Assembly: GCA_024663395.1 (NCBI GenBank)
Contig: JANFAH010000003.1
Location: 3,534,001 to 3,598,000, forward strand
Reading direction: 5' to 3'
Source of the DNA: Pisolithus tinctorius
Lineage: Eukaryota; Basidiomycota; Agaricomycetes; Boletales; Pisolithaceae
Length of the DNA: 64,000 nt
Made by a program: the position numbers and the translations under genes
The notes under the pieces: model-generated
The model's input: the letters and a program-made list of their open reading frames with translations, nothing else
Database searches by the model: none
What the model was told of the DNA's origin: nothing
Shown here: piece after piece, positions 21,980-33,120 of the stretch
Position numbering within the stretch: the first letter of the stretch is position 1
Layout: the number at the start of each line of letters is the position of its first letter

Positions 21980-24900
21980 TCAACGGGGAGAAGCGAAAAG
22001 CGAAAGCATTTTTTCCGCGTTTTCCTTGTACTTCTTCAGCTTTTTGCTCCTATGCCTTTCGGGTCCAGGCTCCTCAGCCGCCGACTGTCCAGGGGACTGG
22101 GGTGCGCTCGAGGAAACTTTGACAACTTCCGGGGACGCAAAAAGATCTGGTGGCGGAGCCTCCCCATTGGACTGATCCGACGACGCACTCTGTTCGCCAA
22201 CGGACACCGCCGACTCTTTCGACTTCAATGAAGGAGGTATGGGCATAGAGGTTGCAGACGGTGTCAATAGTCCGTTACTTGACGTCGACGAAAGGGTAGT
22301 AGTGTTCGTAGTGGAATGCGTAGGAGTCTTCGAGGAGCTCCCATTCTTGGACGGGTAGGAGGATGAAGGTGATTTCCCAGTAAGGAACTGCTTTGGCGTT
22401 CGGCGGAACTTGAGGCCAGGCGTACGCCCTCGGCGGTGTTTGTCTGAAGGACTAGGCGAGTCCCCGGGATCAGCCGCATGTAGGTCAGATTCCTTTGAAA
22501 GACCAGAGAACGAGCGACCGGTAAGCCTCTGGGACGGTGTTGATGCCTTGCGGAACACAGCAAGCTTATACCGGTCCACGACACCCCGTGCAAACAAACT
22601 CGTGCCTTTGGAACCGTTACGGTCTTCACCGTCGCCTGCCTCAATGAAGTCCCAGTCATCATCTTCGTCGTCCTTTTCTGTCGATTCCCCGTCTTCGTCC
22701 CCGCCATCTGATAGGAAACGGTCCAAAGCGGGTACGCCAGATTTCTCGCGGCGTCCACGCGTAGTGCGCGCGTTGGCTTTCGTCGCCGACGCAGCGATCC
22801 TCGCCGTCTTCGTTTTCCCGTCCTTGGCCGGCAAAGGCGGAGCTGGTTCTTTCGGTGACGCTGGTATAGCAATGATGGGTGTTTCTTTGCTGGTCCTGGG
22901 GGTAGCCGGACCTTCTGACAGAGGAATAGGTGCAAGAGATACAGGTCTTTCATCGGGCGCCGGGACACCGAGATTAGGCTGTGACTCGGGTTGCAATGGT
23001 TGTGGCCGCGCTTCAGGTGTCTTCGGTTCAGACTCAGATATCTGCTCCTCAATGCCCACCGGCGACTCCGAAATCTCTGCTGCTTGTTCTGCCGAAATAT
23101 CCACCACATCTGTCACAGCCGATGACAGATCTTCATCCGTCTCCACCTCACCACTTTCCTCCGAAACATCTTCATCTACGTCATCTTCCTCAATTAGCAT
23201 CGAGTGACGTCCCTTAAACGAGTATCCATCGAACACGTCCACGGTGTCATCATCACCATTGGGGTGCACAGAAGGACTGCGGGAATGTGACGGGGTCGGG
23301 TATGCATCTTCACCATCCGTCCGTTCAGTATCTGTTTGGTCGCGTTCTTGATCAGTATCCGTCTGAGCATTCTCGTTCGGGTCATCTAATACTGGTGCCA
23401 TATCCAGGAACGTCTCATCGAAGTTCTGCGTATCGCTTGCATTTGATGGGTCAATCGGTGGATATGAGGGGGCTACAACACATAGGGAGAAAGGTGGGTC
23501 AGAAAAACGGCCACGAAATACCTCCGATTAAAAAACCGACTCACGTATGTAGCGTTTGTAGTACACGTGCCCCCAGTCGCTACGCGAGAGATAAACCTAT
23601 CAGCACCCAAATGACGGCTCAACCGCAGTCCTCGGACTCACATCATAGAGAAATACGGGTGTCGTTTGATCCGCGGCTCGCATATTCTAAGTGCAGGGTT
23701 CCGTTGAAGCAACTGCATAGCTGGCGTGAACGTCGTCCATTGCGATCAACGACGAACTTACCCCTCGAATCAGGCTCTTCGTGTCCTGATCCATTGCTCT
23801 ATCCTCGGGAAATTGCAATTCATCTTGCAGTACTCTCACGTACATGTCAGAGTGGTTGTTTGCCCAGTACGGGGTCTACTCAACCACCACCCAACCGACC
23901 ATGAGCGCAAGCCACACACACAACCGCAGAGAGAACGCTTACAATGCCCATTAACATCTCATAGAGCATGGTTCCAAAACTCCACCAATCAACTTCATAA
24001 CTGTAAGGCAAGCCCTGGATGACTTCCGGTGCCAGGTATTCGGCAGTTCCACAAAACGTCGTGGTGGTATCCGCAGGTCCAATAGTCTGTCCTGGCCAAC
24101 CCATCGCAAGATCTCTCTCCCCCTTCATCCAGGGAGGAGTGGTAGCCTCATAGAACTCACCTCTCGTCCCGGAAGGCGTCGGGGGAGCCGTGATCGGTGA
24201 CATTCTCCGTGGGAATTCCTTGGAGAGGCCGAAATCAGTCAAAACGATATGGCCATCCGCGCCAATGAGGATGTTCTCAGGTTTCAAATCACGGTAAATA
24301 ACGCCGGCAGCATGTAGACCCTCTACGCCTTCAACAATCTCCGCAGCATAGAAAACGGGCTCGATCACGGCCTAGCCTGCCCCAACGTGCAAGCTGCGTC
24401 GCGAGGTCACCGCCTGGATGAAAGTCCTGAAACAAAAAATGAGTTTCATGTTTCGGTGAATAAGAGGAACTTAAGAATGGAACGCATATAATATGAATGA
24501 GAGAACGAGGTACATACCATTACTAGGAAGAGGTTTTCCTTGTCATGGAAGCTCCACCACAGCTTGACGACGAAGGGGTCCTTGCCCTCCTTGGCCATCC
24601 GCTTGAGCACAGCTTGCTCCGTGAGTGTATGCTGCAATTCTTGATGAGCGAGAACATGCCGCTTCGTGATTGCTTTGAGGGCGTAAAGCTCTGAACTGTC
24701 CTTGTGGCGCACGAGAAGGACCTTGCCAGCGCAGCCCTTCCCTAGAACACGCATCATTTCGAAATCATCGACGGCGACCTTTCGCTGAGATTTCTTCTTG
24801 CGATTCGGGTCGGAGGACTGGGACCGCTTCTTGCGCTCCCGCCGACCAGCCGTAGTGGATATAGATGACTCGTCGCCGGTTGTCACCGAGGATGTGCCGT

Positions 24901-26724
24901 CCATCTGCGTCGCGGAAGTACTGTGCCTGCGGGGACCACGGCTGGGGTCAGCAGAGTGAGAGCGGGGAACCCGCGACGTGGGACCATCGGCGATAGGCGT
25001 AGGCAGTGTAGCAACCTCTCCTTCATTGGTAGCGCTGGTAACGGCATCTGCATCGATGGAGGGCACCGGCTTGTCAACAGGTGATGGGCCGGATTCTTCG
25101 TCAGGTATCTCAGCATCAACAGGTTGCGTGGATGTAGTACGCTCTTCTGTCACTTCTTTCCGTATCAACGCCGAGGGGGGACTCGACGAGGGCGTCAGTG
25201 TCTTCTTCCTCTTCCTTGATGCCTTCTTGCAAGATGCTCTTGCTCCCATCATTATTCATTCTCGACTCGCCGTCCACGGTACCCTCCACGCTCTCGATGC
25301 CATCCACGCCTTCGCTTACGTTACTCGAGCTTACCGTCCTCGAGCTGGCATGGACAGACGCCGCCAACGACCCTTCAGGGTTCGGATTTTTCCCGCTGCC
25401 AACATGCGCTGCCAAATCCGATCTCACCCGCTTAATTGCCCTCTCCGCTCTGACACTCTCGAGATCGTCCGTCTTCACACGTACGAACCGTTTCCAGGCA
25501 CGGGTCTGGCGGAGCGTTGGTTCGTTGGCGATCGTGGTCAGATATGCTGCGAGACTGGTCATCATGGTGTTTTTATCCGCGGGCGTGCTCGCGGCAGCAG
25601 AGGGTGGTTTATTACCGTTCGAAAGACGAGAGCGCGCCCACAGACTCTCCAAGGGACATGAACGGATCTCCGGACTCCTGTGAAGGGGACACGAGCGGTG
25701 TTTGTGAGCCTGCAGGGGAGGCTCCAAAATTGGGATTGCTGGGAATTCTAAGAGATGCTTGCCGCCCTACTTTGTTTGACGAGGGCGAGGTGAGGCGAGA
25801 GAGGGTGTTGAGAAAGGTAGATTTGCGTTTTGGAGGGGAGGGCAGTGTCGACACGTCGATAGGGAGCTTGGGTAGCTTGGCAGATCCATCTGAGTCCGCG
25901 AGCTTGGCGTGTAACTCGACGATTTCAGTGGCTGTACGGGTGAGGGTGAGATTATGTGTCGGTGCTGGATAGAACGGGAGTGGTTAGTGATGATGCACGT
26001 CAGAGGATGCATTTACGAAAGGGTAGGGGTGGAGCAAACGGAGGGTTAAAAGAGAGGGGGGGGATATAAGTTTGGGTACAGCGCAAGCTCTCCGCGATCA
26101 AAGGAAGACGCAGGTATTTGAGAAAGGTTGCTGTGATAGTCCTGTGCTTTGAAATGATGGTAATGCATGGCGCGGTAGCGTATGGGAATTGATAGAATGA
26201 TGTCGACAAGAAGAGAGCGAGGAAAAAGGCATGGATGGAAATGAATACGACGCACTCTTTATGTAAATAGAGTATGAGCGGGCATCATGCGGCGTCTCTG
26301 CGACGCTAATGGCCCAGGGCCCGTCCTGTGCATCGATGCGAATGGGCTGTCTTCTGATGGCCCGGGGGGGAGCGGCGTCTAAAGAGTTCATACTGCGGAC
26401 GGAGGTGTTGGTGGTGGTATCGGCGAGCTGAGGCGCGTGTTGATGAGTTTGAGTTGAGTTGGAGCGTGATTCCTTGAAGAAGGCGGCGAGGTTGGTGACG
26501 CTGGCACGTTCGACTCTGGAGGATGTGTGTCGTGGATAGAATGTAGTTGGCGTAGCACAGTCGATGCTGGCTCTCGTGGTAGTGGAACTAGACTGTCGAA
26601 CGGTGTCTGCGGAGGAGCGACCACGACTACGGATGGGAGCGGCGTCTTTGAGGGAGAGCGCACCGAAGCCGAGGACTGATTTGAGGTTGGAAGTCTTCGG
26701 TGCGTGCTGGGCGACGTCGTGCAT
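21980..26724 (-). CDS. AGC-family Ser/Thr kinase with N-terminal PX domain
   Basis: Predicted phosphoinositide-directed kinase, similar in layout to animal SGK3. Minus strand, ATG at 26724 ([10 protein letters not shown]). The PX domain is spread over exons: [22 protein letters not shown], a ~290-bp intron, [20 protein letters not shown], a Ser-rich insert, then [21 protein letters not shown] disordered linker precedes the kinase: GKGCAGKV loop, ALKAITK lysine, YRDLKPEN catalytic loop, [20 protein letters not shown]. Between DFG and TFCGT lie ~50 extra residues. AGC C-tail NFDETFLDM and a hydrophobic motif FDGYSF follow, then ~400 acidic, Ser-rich residues to 21980. One extra T at about 24353 breaks the frame just before [13 protein letters not shown], and a C6 run at about 25175 shifts it in the linker; both look like insertions in homopolymers. 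Confidence 0.88.
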
Positions 26725-28286
26725 GCGACGAGCGACCGAGAGGGGAGTCGGAAGATCGATGAATTAGAAAGAAAAAAGATAGAAAAAAAAAAGATTCAAA
26801 GGGGGGCGTGTCTGCGGCGAGGAGGGCAGTCACTGGCCACGAGGAGAGAATAAAGAAAAGAAAAGAAAAAAAAGACAGTCTGGGTTGCCTCGAGGTGGGG
26901 TATGTATTTAGTCAGGACGGCCTCGACAGACCGCCCGTTGCAATTGACCGTTGCACAGCTACACAGCGACTACCATTCCACTCATTCGTATTGTCAATTC
27001 AACAGGAGGTCCTTATCAGACCTGCTGACCAGACCCACACCCCCCACACAAGGAAACGTCGTCAGGGACAACGACCTTGCTGCGATATTTTGCCCGCTGC
27101 ACCAGCCTTGGAAGCCTAAACTCGCCTCCTCCTGTAGTACTCTAGGAGAACCCCCAAGCGATTGTCATAAACCACGCATGACGCCCTTTCCTGTACGACT
27201 CGCTACAGCCAGAAACCACGGCACAGAGGTCCAACTTCTTGCGCTGCACAAGGCAACGTCCAAAGCGGTCCAAGTCATTTCCAAGATGGTCCATCCTCGG
27301 TACCGTGGACCCAGAATCCGAGTTTGCTATCCTCTTTGGCACCCTAGCGCACTTCGAGTTGATCCTTCAATGCCTCGTGTACACCCACGTTGGACCGTTG
27401 GACGGGATTGGTCCTTTGGCACATCGGCCGCAAAAACCTACGGAGGGTCGTTGAGCCACCGCAGCCCTACCGATGGCGAATTGACTCATGTCGCTCCGAT
27501 TGGTCGATTCGAACCGGAGTGAATGGCCTCGTGTAATCTGGCTCGTTTTCTGGTACGGAGGCACCCGTGAACCAATGCTAACATGCGAGCTTGTTGGGTA
27601 CGGCGATAAGTTTGGGGTTACCGGTGTAATGTTTGTCATTATCTGGATGCATGGAGATAGGGCGATATCATCCATTCACATGTCTCTGATCGGCGTGCGG
27701 CAGCCGCGGAAAGACCTGCCAATTCCTGATTGTTCCGGGCTCGATGCTAGCTTGAGACGAGCACTACCAGTTGGACTACAACGTGTTCCGTGTCAATGAA
27801 AGTTATCGATGTTTCTACCACGTTGCAGGCGATTCCAAATGCGAGCTACGCGTTCGTTTCACTGATAAGATCGCCGCGATGAGTCGATGATCATGGCCAG
27901 GACAGCCCACATCGACCTCCTCGCCACTGACCATCGGCAATTCCCGTCGACCCCCCATGTTGACCCCTCCCGACCCCCCGATATGTCCAAAAGAGTGATG
28001 ACCCCTCTCTGGGTGTCCCGACGTGGAACGTTCGCCCCCGTCATTCGCTGCAATTCTTACTCGGAAGTCAACCCCGTCGCTAAACTGACAGACGCCCATG
28101 TTGACTTTTTATTTTCTTCTCTTTGCTTGACTGGGCTCATCGACCCTTCTTCTGGACAGATCTATTGCTGTGAACAGGCAGAGTCCCATCTGACCAACGT
28201 CACACCCGTTACCAGCCAGCGGAAAGAAATTTGCTTCTCGGCTCGCAAAAACATACTATCCCCCTCGTCGCTTCTAAATTACAACC
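26725..28286. other. divergent intergenic region
   Basis: Upstream region shared by the PX-AGC kinase gene (-) and the acidic protein gene (+). Long open stretches exist on both strands between 26.9 and 27.8 kb but show no domain, no splice logic and no codon character, so none is called. Just upstream of the acidic gene the sequence is C-rich (about 27900-28290), as in many fungal leaders. Confidence 0.4.
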
Positions 28287-28937
28287 ATGGCCGCTGAACC
28301 AACTACCGAACCCACCCACCCCCTCCCCGAGGAAGGGAACGAGGAATTCGAGGAAGGGGAGGAAAGCGACGAATACGATATCGATGTGAGTCCAATTCGC
28401 GCTCCTAGGCAGTTTTTTTTGGGGGTGCCCGCCCCCCTGCCACACTGCGTCTTCTAGGTCGACTGACGTCATGTAGGAGGAAGACTCCTATGAGCCGAAC
28501 GAGGGAGAAATCGAAGAAGAAGAAGAAGATGGGGAATATGATGAGGACGAGGTGGTCGAAGTGGATCAACCTAATAAAAATGTGCGTAGCTCCTCATGAC
28601 GAGAGCTTTTTCCATTGGTGCTCATTTCGACCCGCCTCTTCTTAGTTGACTGCCCTCCTTCTTGGAAATGTATGTACACTTCATCTCATCGTTCATCTCC
28701 ACTCATTTTCCACGATAGGGTGTCCCCCACGATGTGGACGAAGACGAGGACGATGAAGACGATGAAGAGGAAGAGTACTACGCCGAGGATGCTGGCACGG
28801 AGGAGAACCCCATCGAGCTCTCGTCCAACAACGATTCGAAACCAGTCAATGCGGGTACCAAGCGTAGTGCCCAGTTCGACGAGGAAGAGGAGGATGAAGA
28901 GGACGAAGAAAGTGCGCCCAAGAAGGTCAAGGTATAG
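28287..28937 (+). CDS. Small acidic, probably nuclear protein
   Basis: Three exons: 28287-28385, 28477-28581 and 28719-28937, about 140 residues starting MAAEPTTEPTHPLPEEGN. It is dominated by Glu/Asp runs (EEGEESDEYD, EEEEEDGEYDEDE, DEDEDDEDDEEEEYY) and ends with two basic patches, GTKRSAQ and APKKVKV, the latter close to the classical nuclear localisation signal. The composition fits a histone- or ribosome-assembly chaperone, but no specific motif proves this and I do not assign a family. Introns are unusually placed between runs of acidic codons. Confidence 0.7.
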
Positions 28938-29160
28938 GCCCGACGCTACCATCCAGGTCGGTGCGGTTGGTTATGGAACTTGTTATTCGCGTTGTTTTGC
29001 TTATTTTTTCTCTTTCCTCACTGAGTTATCGATAAGTACTCCTGTTGTATGTATGTGGTTCGTAGATCTATTTATACAAAAAAGCCTGTCGCGAATGGAC
29101 TCTTTTCCATGACTTCTGGGACGATAGTGATACAACTGAGAATTACAATACACACCTCTT

Positions 29161-29953
29161 TCACGGGACAACGATCGTCGCCGTGAACTCCGTCTCCCGA
29201 AGGTTCCTCCTGTACATCGTTCTCTTCTCCGGTCTCGTTCCCAACTCCACAAAATCCACTCCCAGCGGTTCGATTATGACCAACGCAAAGTTTTCCAACG
29301 CCCTCTCCACATTCCTCTTCTCTTCCTCGTCCTTAGCTTCCCAAGGGCAGGCAGCGACTCGGGCCACTCCAGTGCATCATCGTACCCGCCCTTCAGAGGT
29401 GTCCCAGGTACAGGTCTGCACCATGACGCGCGCATACGTCCATTGAGACGATTGAACGTGGAGAGACGAGTCTGCTCCCAATTAAAATTCTCCTGTCTCA
29501 GAGCATCAAATAAGATACTGTGGCCCGGTGACGGTATATCGGGATAGGATCCTGCATACGACGACGAGGAGACGAGAGAGATGCGTCCCCGAAATACGGA
29601 ACTGCTCCAGTGTTGGTTCTGTCCAGAACACAGCTTCGACGTTGTTAGCATCGGTAACCTGAGTGACCTTGGGTGTGCGGATGTCGGTGGTGCTGACAAG
29701 AAGAGGCAGAGAGGGGTGTTTGGTTGGCGTCACGAATGAGCGGAGGATGTGCGAGCGGACGCGGGGTGTCCTCGACGGATGGTCGTATGTCGCCAGTTGG
29801 AAGACTACAGTGATTGAGTTAGGAGTGCCAGCGACGATTAGAATGAACTGCCGTCGACTGACCTCCTTTCATGTTGTCCACTTGCTCTACCCTGTGCAAT
29901 GCCTGCACCAGGGCGGGATACCAGTGCCTGTGTGCTTCCATTCGAGCTGTCAT
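29161..29953 (-). CDS. FMN-binding split-barrel oxidase, Alr4036 / pyridoxamine-phosphate-oxidase-like
   Basis: Predicted flavoprotein of the pyridoxamine 5'-phosphate oxidase superfamily, substrate unknown. Minus strand, ATG at 29953 (in frame with a second at 29941), one intron of ~55 bp, then PRVRSHILRSFVTP, LPLLVSTTDIRTPKVTQV, AVFWTEPTLEQFRISG, MRASWCRPVPGTPLKGGYDD and LENFALVIIEPLGVDFVELG, ending IVVP at 29161. The conserved order matches the Alr4036-type family of about 240-260 residues. Frame jumps of one base occur at a CCCC run (about 29588) and a CCC run (about 29341), each restored by dropping one base, so probable assembly insertions. Transcribed away from the CorA gene, 101 bp apart. 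Confidence 0.82.
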
Positions 29954-30054
29954 GTAGTATCACCTCGTGTTTAATGGATGATCCTCGCCGTTCGGTTCAA
30001 AAGCGTCCCTGAAGAAGAACTCGACTCCCCCCCACCCATCCATCCATACTCAAC
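29954..30054. promoter_or_regulatory. short shared promoter of a divergent gene pair
   Basis: Only 101 bp separate the start codons of the split-barrel oxidase (-) and the CorA transporter (+). Both promoters must overlap here or extend into the opposing gene. A C-rich stretch (CCCCCCCACCCATCCATCC, about 30028-30046) immediately precedes the CorA ATG. No TATA box seen. Confidence 0.5.
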
Positions 30055-32438
30055 ATGCCCCGCGAAAACAGCTTCTCAGATGCAGACGGTCGTTCTCTCA
30101 CACCAGATCTCGACAAAGAGGCTGAAAACGACGAACGAAATCGAAATCTGACTACTACAGCACCCTCACAACGAATTCGCTCTGGCACCACCACCACCAC
30201 CACTTTCTTAACACCCAAAGACCGCTTCCGAGCTTGCGTCAAGAAAGTCATCCATCTCCACCGCACGTCCACCTTCTTTGCTCGCTATGGCAGCGCAGGC
30301 GCAGAACCGGGCGTCGATCCACGTCGTGACTCCGCCTACCTACACTACGGACACATCAGAGAGAACTGTATCATTACCCTCGTCGATTACTCGGCCATAC
30401 GGTCCTCCGTCGGTAGAATGTCCAATAGGGAGTTTGTGTCGCTGCTCACTGATACACGGGCCGGTGAGAGGGAGGGCTGGGTCAAGGTACGGTGGATTAA
30501 CATTTGTGGAGTCAGCTGGGACGTGATAAGTGCGCTGGCGTTGCATTACGGTGCGTGTGTCATTTCTCCACGCCGACGAGCTGAACACTTCACAAGTTCG
30601 TATATAAGACTTGCACCCCCTCGCCATCGAAGACGTCCTCCACCGACGCGGTCGCGCCCGCTCAAAAGCAGACTACTACGCTAAACACCTCTTTATCCAG
30701 GTCTTGAGCCATACCCTGTATGACCCCGACACACCAGAGAGATACGAGGCACTCGGAGACCTCACGGTCGATTCATCAGACGCAGAAGATTCGACGCCGA
30801 ACCCAGGACTACTAGGCGAACAGATTCGTAGAGAATACTCCCCCGAACCGGTTTCCTTAACCGAAAAGGATGACAGCACCCCAACGACTAGGTCACGTGC
30901 TGCTACCACAGGCACCTTCAGGAGAAAAAGCAGCACCAAGAGACGGCTGGCGCCGGGTGACGTGGAAGACAAGCCTGGACACCCAAACCCAGTTTTGTCT
31001 GGGTCGGTCATCACACGTAAGGAATCTGTCGTACGTACCACTTGGTTTGTGGAGCAAACCCGTTCTGAACCGAGTCGCACCGTTAGGCCCGGAAGAGACG
31101 CGAAAAGGCACAACTGACACTCGAGGAACTTAAAAAAGAGGGCAGAGTACATGTAAAAGTACAGCCCATCTCCATCTTTCTCCTTAGAAATGGTATGGGT
31201 CCGCTAGCCATGTCGCGCGTATATTGATGCCAACCTGACAAACGAACCTTAGGCACCGTCATCTCCATTCTCCCGCGAGACTGCGTCAGTTTTGCAGAGC
31301 CCATCATGGCACGGCTGCGCCAGCCAGACACAGGTCTCCGGATGTCTACAGATGCATCCCTCCTAGTACAGAGTCTCCTTGACCTTGGTTCGCTGTTCTT
31401 TCGTTTCATTTTCTGTCGGGTTTTTGTCTGATAACAGATTCAAGTGGTGGACTCTGCATTCGAGGTCGTCGACGCTTTCCATGAAAAGGTTCTCCAGCTC
31501 GAACACGACGTCTTGCTGAAGCCCAATATCAAGACCGTCTCGCGACGTATGTCATCGTACCGTTGTCACGCCCATAATATGTTTTTCTGATTTGGACATC
31601 CAGTGCACATCCTTTCGGGCGATCTCACTTTGCACAGGCGGACGATGGAGCCACTCAAAACACTCATATACGGTCTGAGACGGTACGACGAAGATCGATG
31701 TGCTGCGCTCATCGAACCTGGGGATCACCAGACAAAAATCCAGGGATTTATGAGCCACAAGGCGAAAATATATCTCGTGCGTAGTTATGTTCCTCCCCGT
31801 TCTCTGGAATTGGTTACATGCTGAACATGGACAGGCGGACGTACACGATCATATCGAGTATATCCTATCGAATATGGATACTTTTGCTGGTATAGCTGAG
31901 AATTTGATCAACTATACTTTTAATGTCAGAGCTCTTCTTCAACTCGTGATGACGATGCTTACCCTTGTGCGTAGCTAAAATCGTACGAGATGAACGAGAC
32001 GATGTAGGTTATCGCTCATTGTACTCACGACATGGATTCCTAATCCTCCCGTCGTGCAGGCGTCGTCTGACAATGGCCACAATCATCTTTCTCCCCTTGA
32101 CCCTCCTCACCGGATACTTTGTATGTCCCCCCTATCCTGAGCACCTACTATACGCACGCTCACACCCGCGACACTCGCAACAGGGCATGAACTTCGAAGC
32201 CATGTGGTCTGTTAAGTTCCATAGCGACTTGTTTTTCTGGGAAATTGCGATACCTGTCATGATCGTCCTCATCCCGTCGTTTTTGTGGCCGGATATTAGG
32301 CGGATGTTGCATTATGTGCAGAAGAGATATGTAGAGAGAAGGCAGCGCAAGGTGGGTTTTTGTTTTCTTTTGTCGTTCTGGAGGTTGTGTTGACCATTTT
32401 ACTACACTACTTAGCTGGTAAAGAGAAAGATCACATAA
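30055..32438 (+). CDS. CorA-like Mg2+ transporter
   Basis: Pentameric membrane channel family for Mg2+ (some members carry other divalent cations). Start [17 protein letters not shown]. About nine exons with short introns; all junctions can be placed without frame error. Soluble domain: [33 protein letters not shown], a disordered insert with [98 protein letters not shown] then [19 protein letters not shown]. The membrane end has [28 protein letters not shown] joined across an intron to GMNFEAMW, which supplies the CorA GMN signature, and a second membrane helix ([14 protein letters not shown]). Stop at 32436-32438 after a last small exon. About 600 residues. Confidence 0.88.
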
Positions 32439-33120
32439 TATCGCCGTGAATGTCGATTTTGGGTTTTTTGAGAGGTTGCACTGATAGAGACGAATGGACT
32501 GCTGGTCACCTGTATACCCGTATGTATGTCTTTTTTGTTACTGCACTCGTTCCTTTGATGTCCACCGTAGTGTATTGTTTGATTCTGTTGGTCTCTTACT
32601 GTTTCGGTTGAAATGGATAGCACCCTGTTTTCCTCGGGGCGAATTTGGTGTGCTTCCTGGACATGTTAAGTATCGGTTGGAACAACTTCGGCATCGCATT
32701 CCAGTTTCCGGTTCGATATGAGAAGCCACTGTCGATCCCGCCAAATTCTATCCATACCTGCCCCCACTTCTTGAACCAGGGCTTATCCTGTTCATCCACG
32801 AGCCAAGGCAGGCGCCACAGGGCGGGCCCCCTGCACTAGCCCGCCAGGGGCACCACGCCCATACTTGTTGACAGCGCTGATTGGATTCACCCCACGTCTT
32901 GTCAGGTATGCACTGCGCCGAGTTGATGTGCTTACCTGTGCTCGTTTGCTTCTCGCTCAGCGTCTTTTCTCCCGCAGTCACCTTAGAATTTTACCATCAC
33001 CGTTGCCATCTCTTGTCGTTAAATCCTCATCGTCGCCGGCAGCTCCAATTTGTAGCAACGGTAAGTATATCATCTTCAATCGATCACCGGCGAGACAAAC
33101 TCACAGACCGATGGTACAAG
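32439..33120. other. intergenic and leader of the HET gene
   Basis: A minus-strand exon-like run (PWFKKWGQ followed by a GTATGG donor, about 32760-32830, in a CpG-rich patch) suggests the remnant of another gene, not identified. Just before the HET start codon a GTAAGTATAT donor (33060) and TCACAG acceptor (about 33106) outline a probable intron in the 5' untranslated region. Confidence 0.4.

Noticed and set aside
22264..23109. Long second-frame open readings opposite and within the kinase C-terminal region
   Set aside because: Shadow of the Ser/Pro/acidic-rich coding sequence; codon composition explains the absence of stops.
25560..25640. Apparent frame change in the PX domain after SSFER
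   Set aside because: A 61-bp intron (GTAATA donor, GACCAG acceptor) joins it in phase to [12 protein letters not shown].
26902..27799. Overlapping long open stretches on both strands
   Set aside because: No recognisable motif, mutually overlapping in several frames, no start or leader signals; treated as intergenic.
27725..27800. tRNA-like A box on the minus strand (TAGTCCAACTGG) followed by CTCAAG
   Set aside because: The acceptor and T stems do not pair and no proper GGTTCGANTCC B box follows at the right distance; probably chance or a very old tRNA-derived fragment.
31020..31085. Apparent frameshift in the CorA gene after ITRKESV
   Set aside because: Explained by a normal intron: GTACGT donor and CCGTTAG acceptor, 56 bp, restoring the frame to [10 protein letters not shown].
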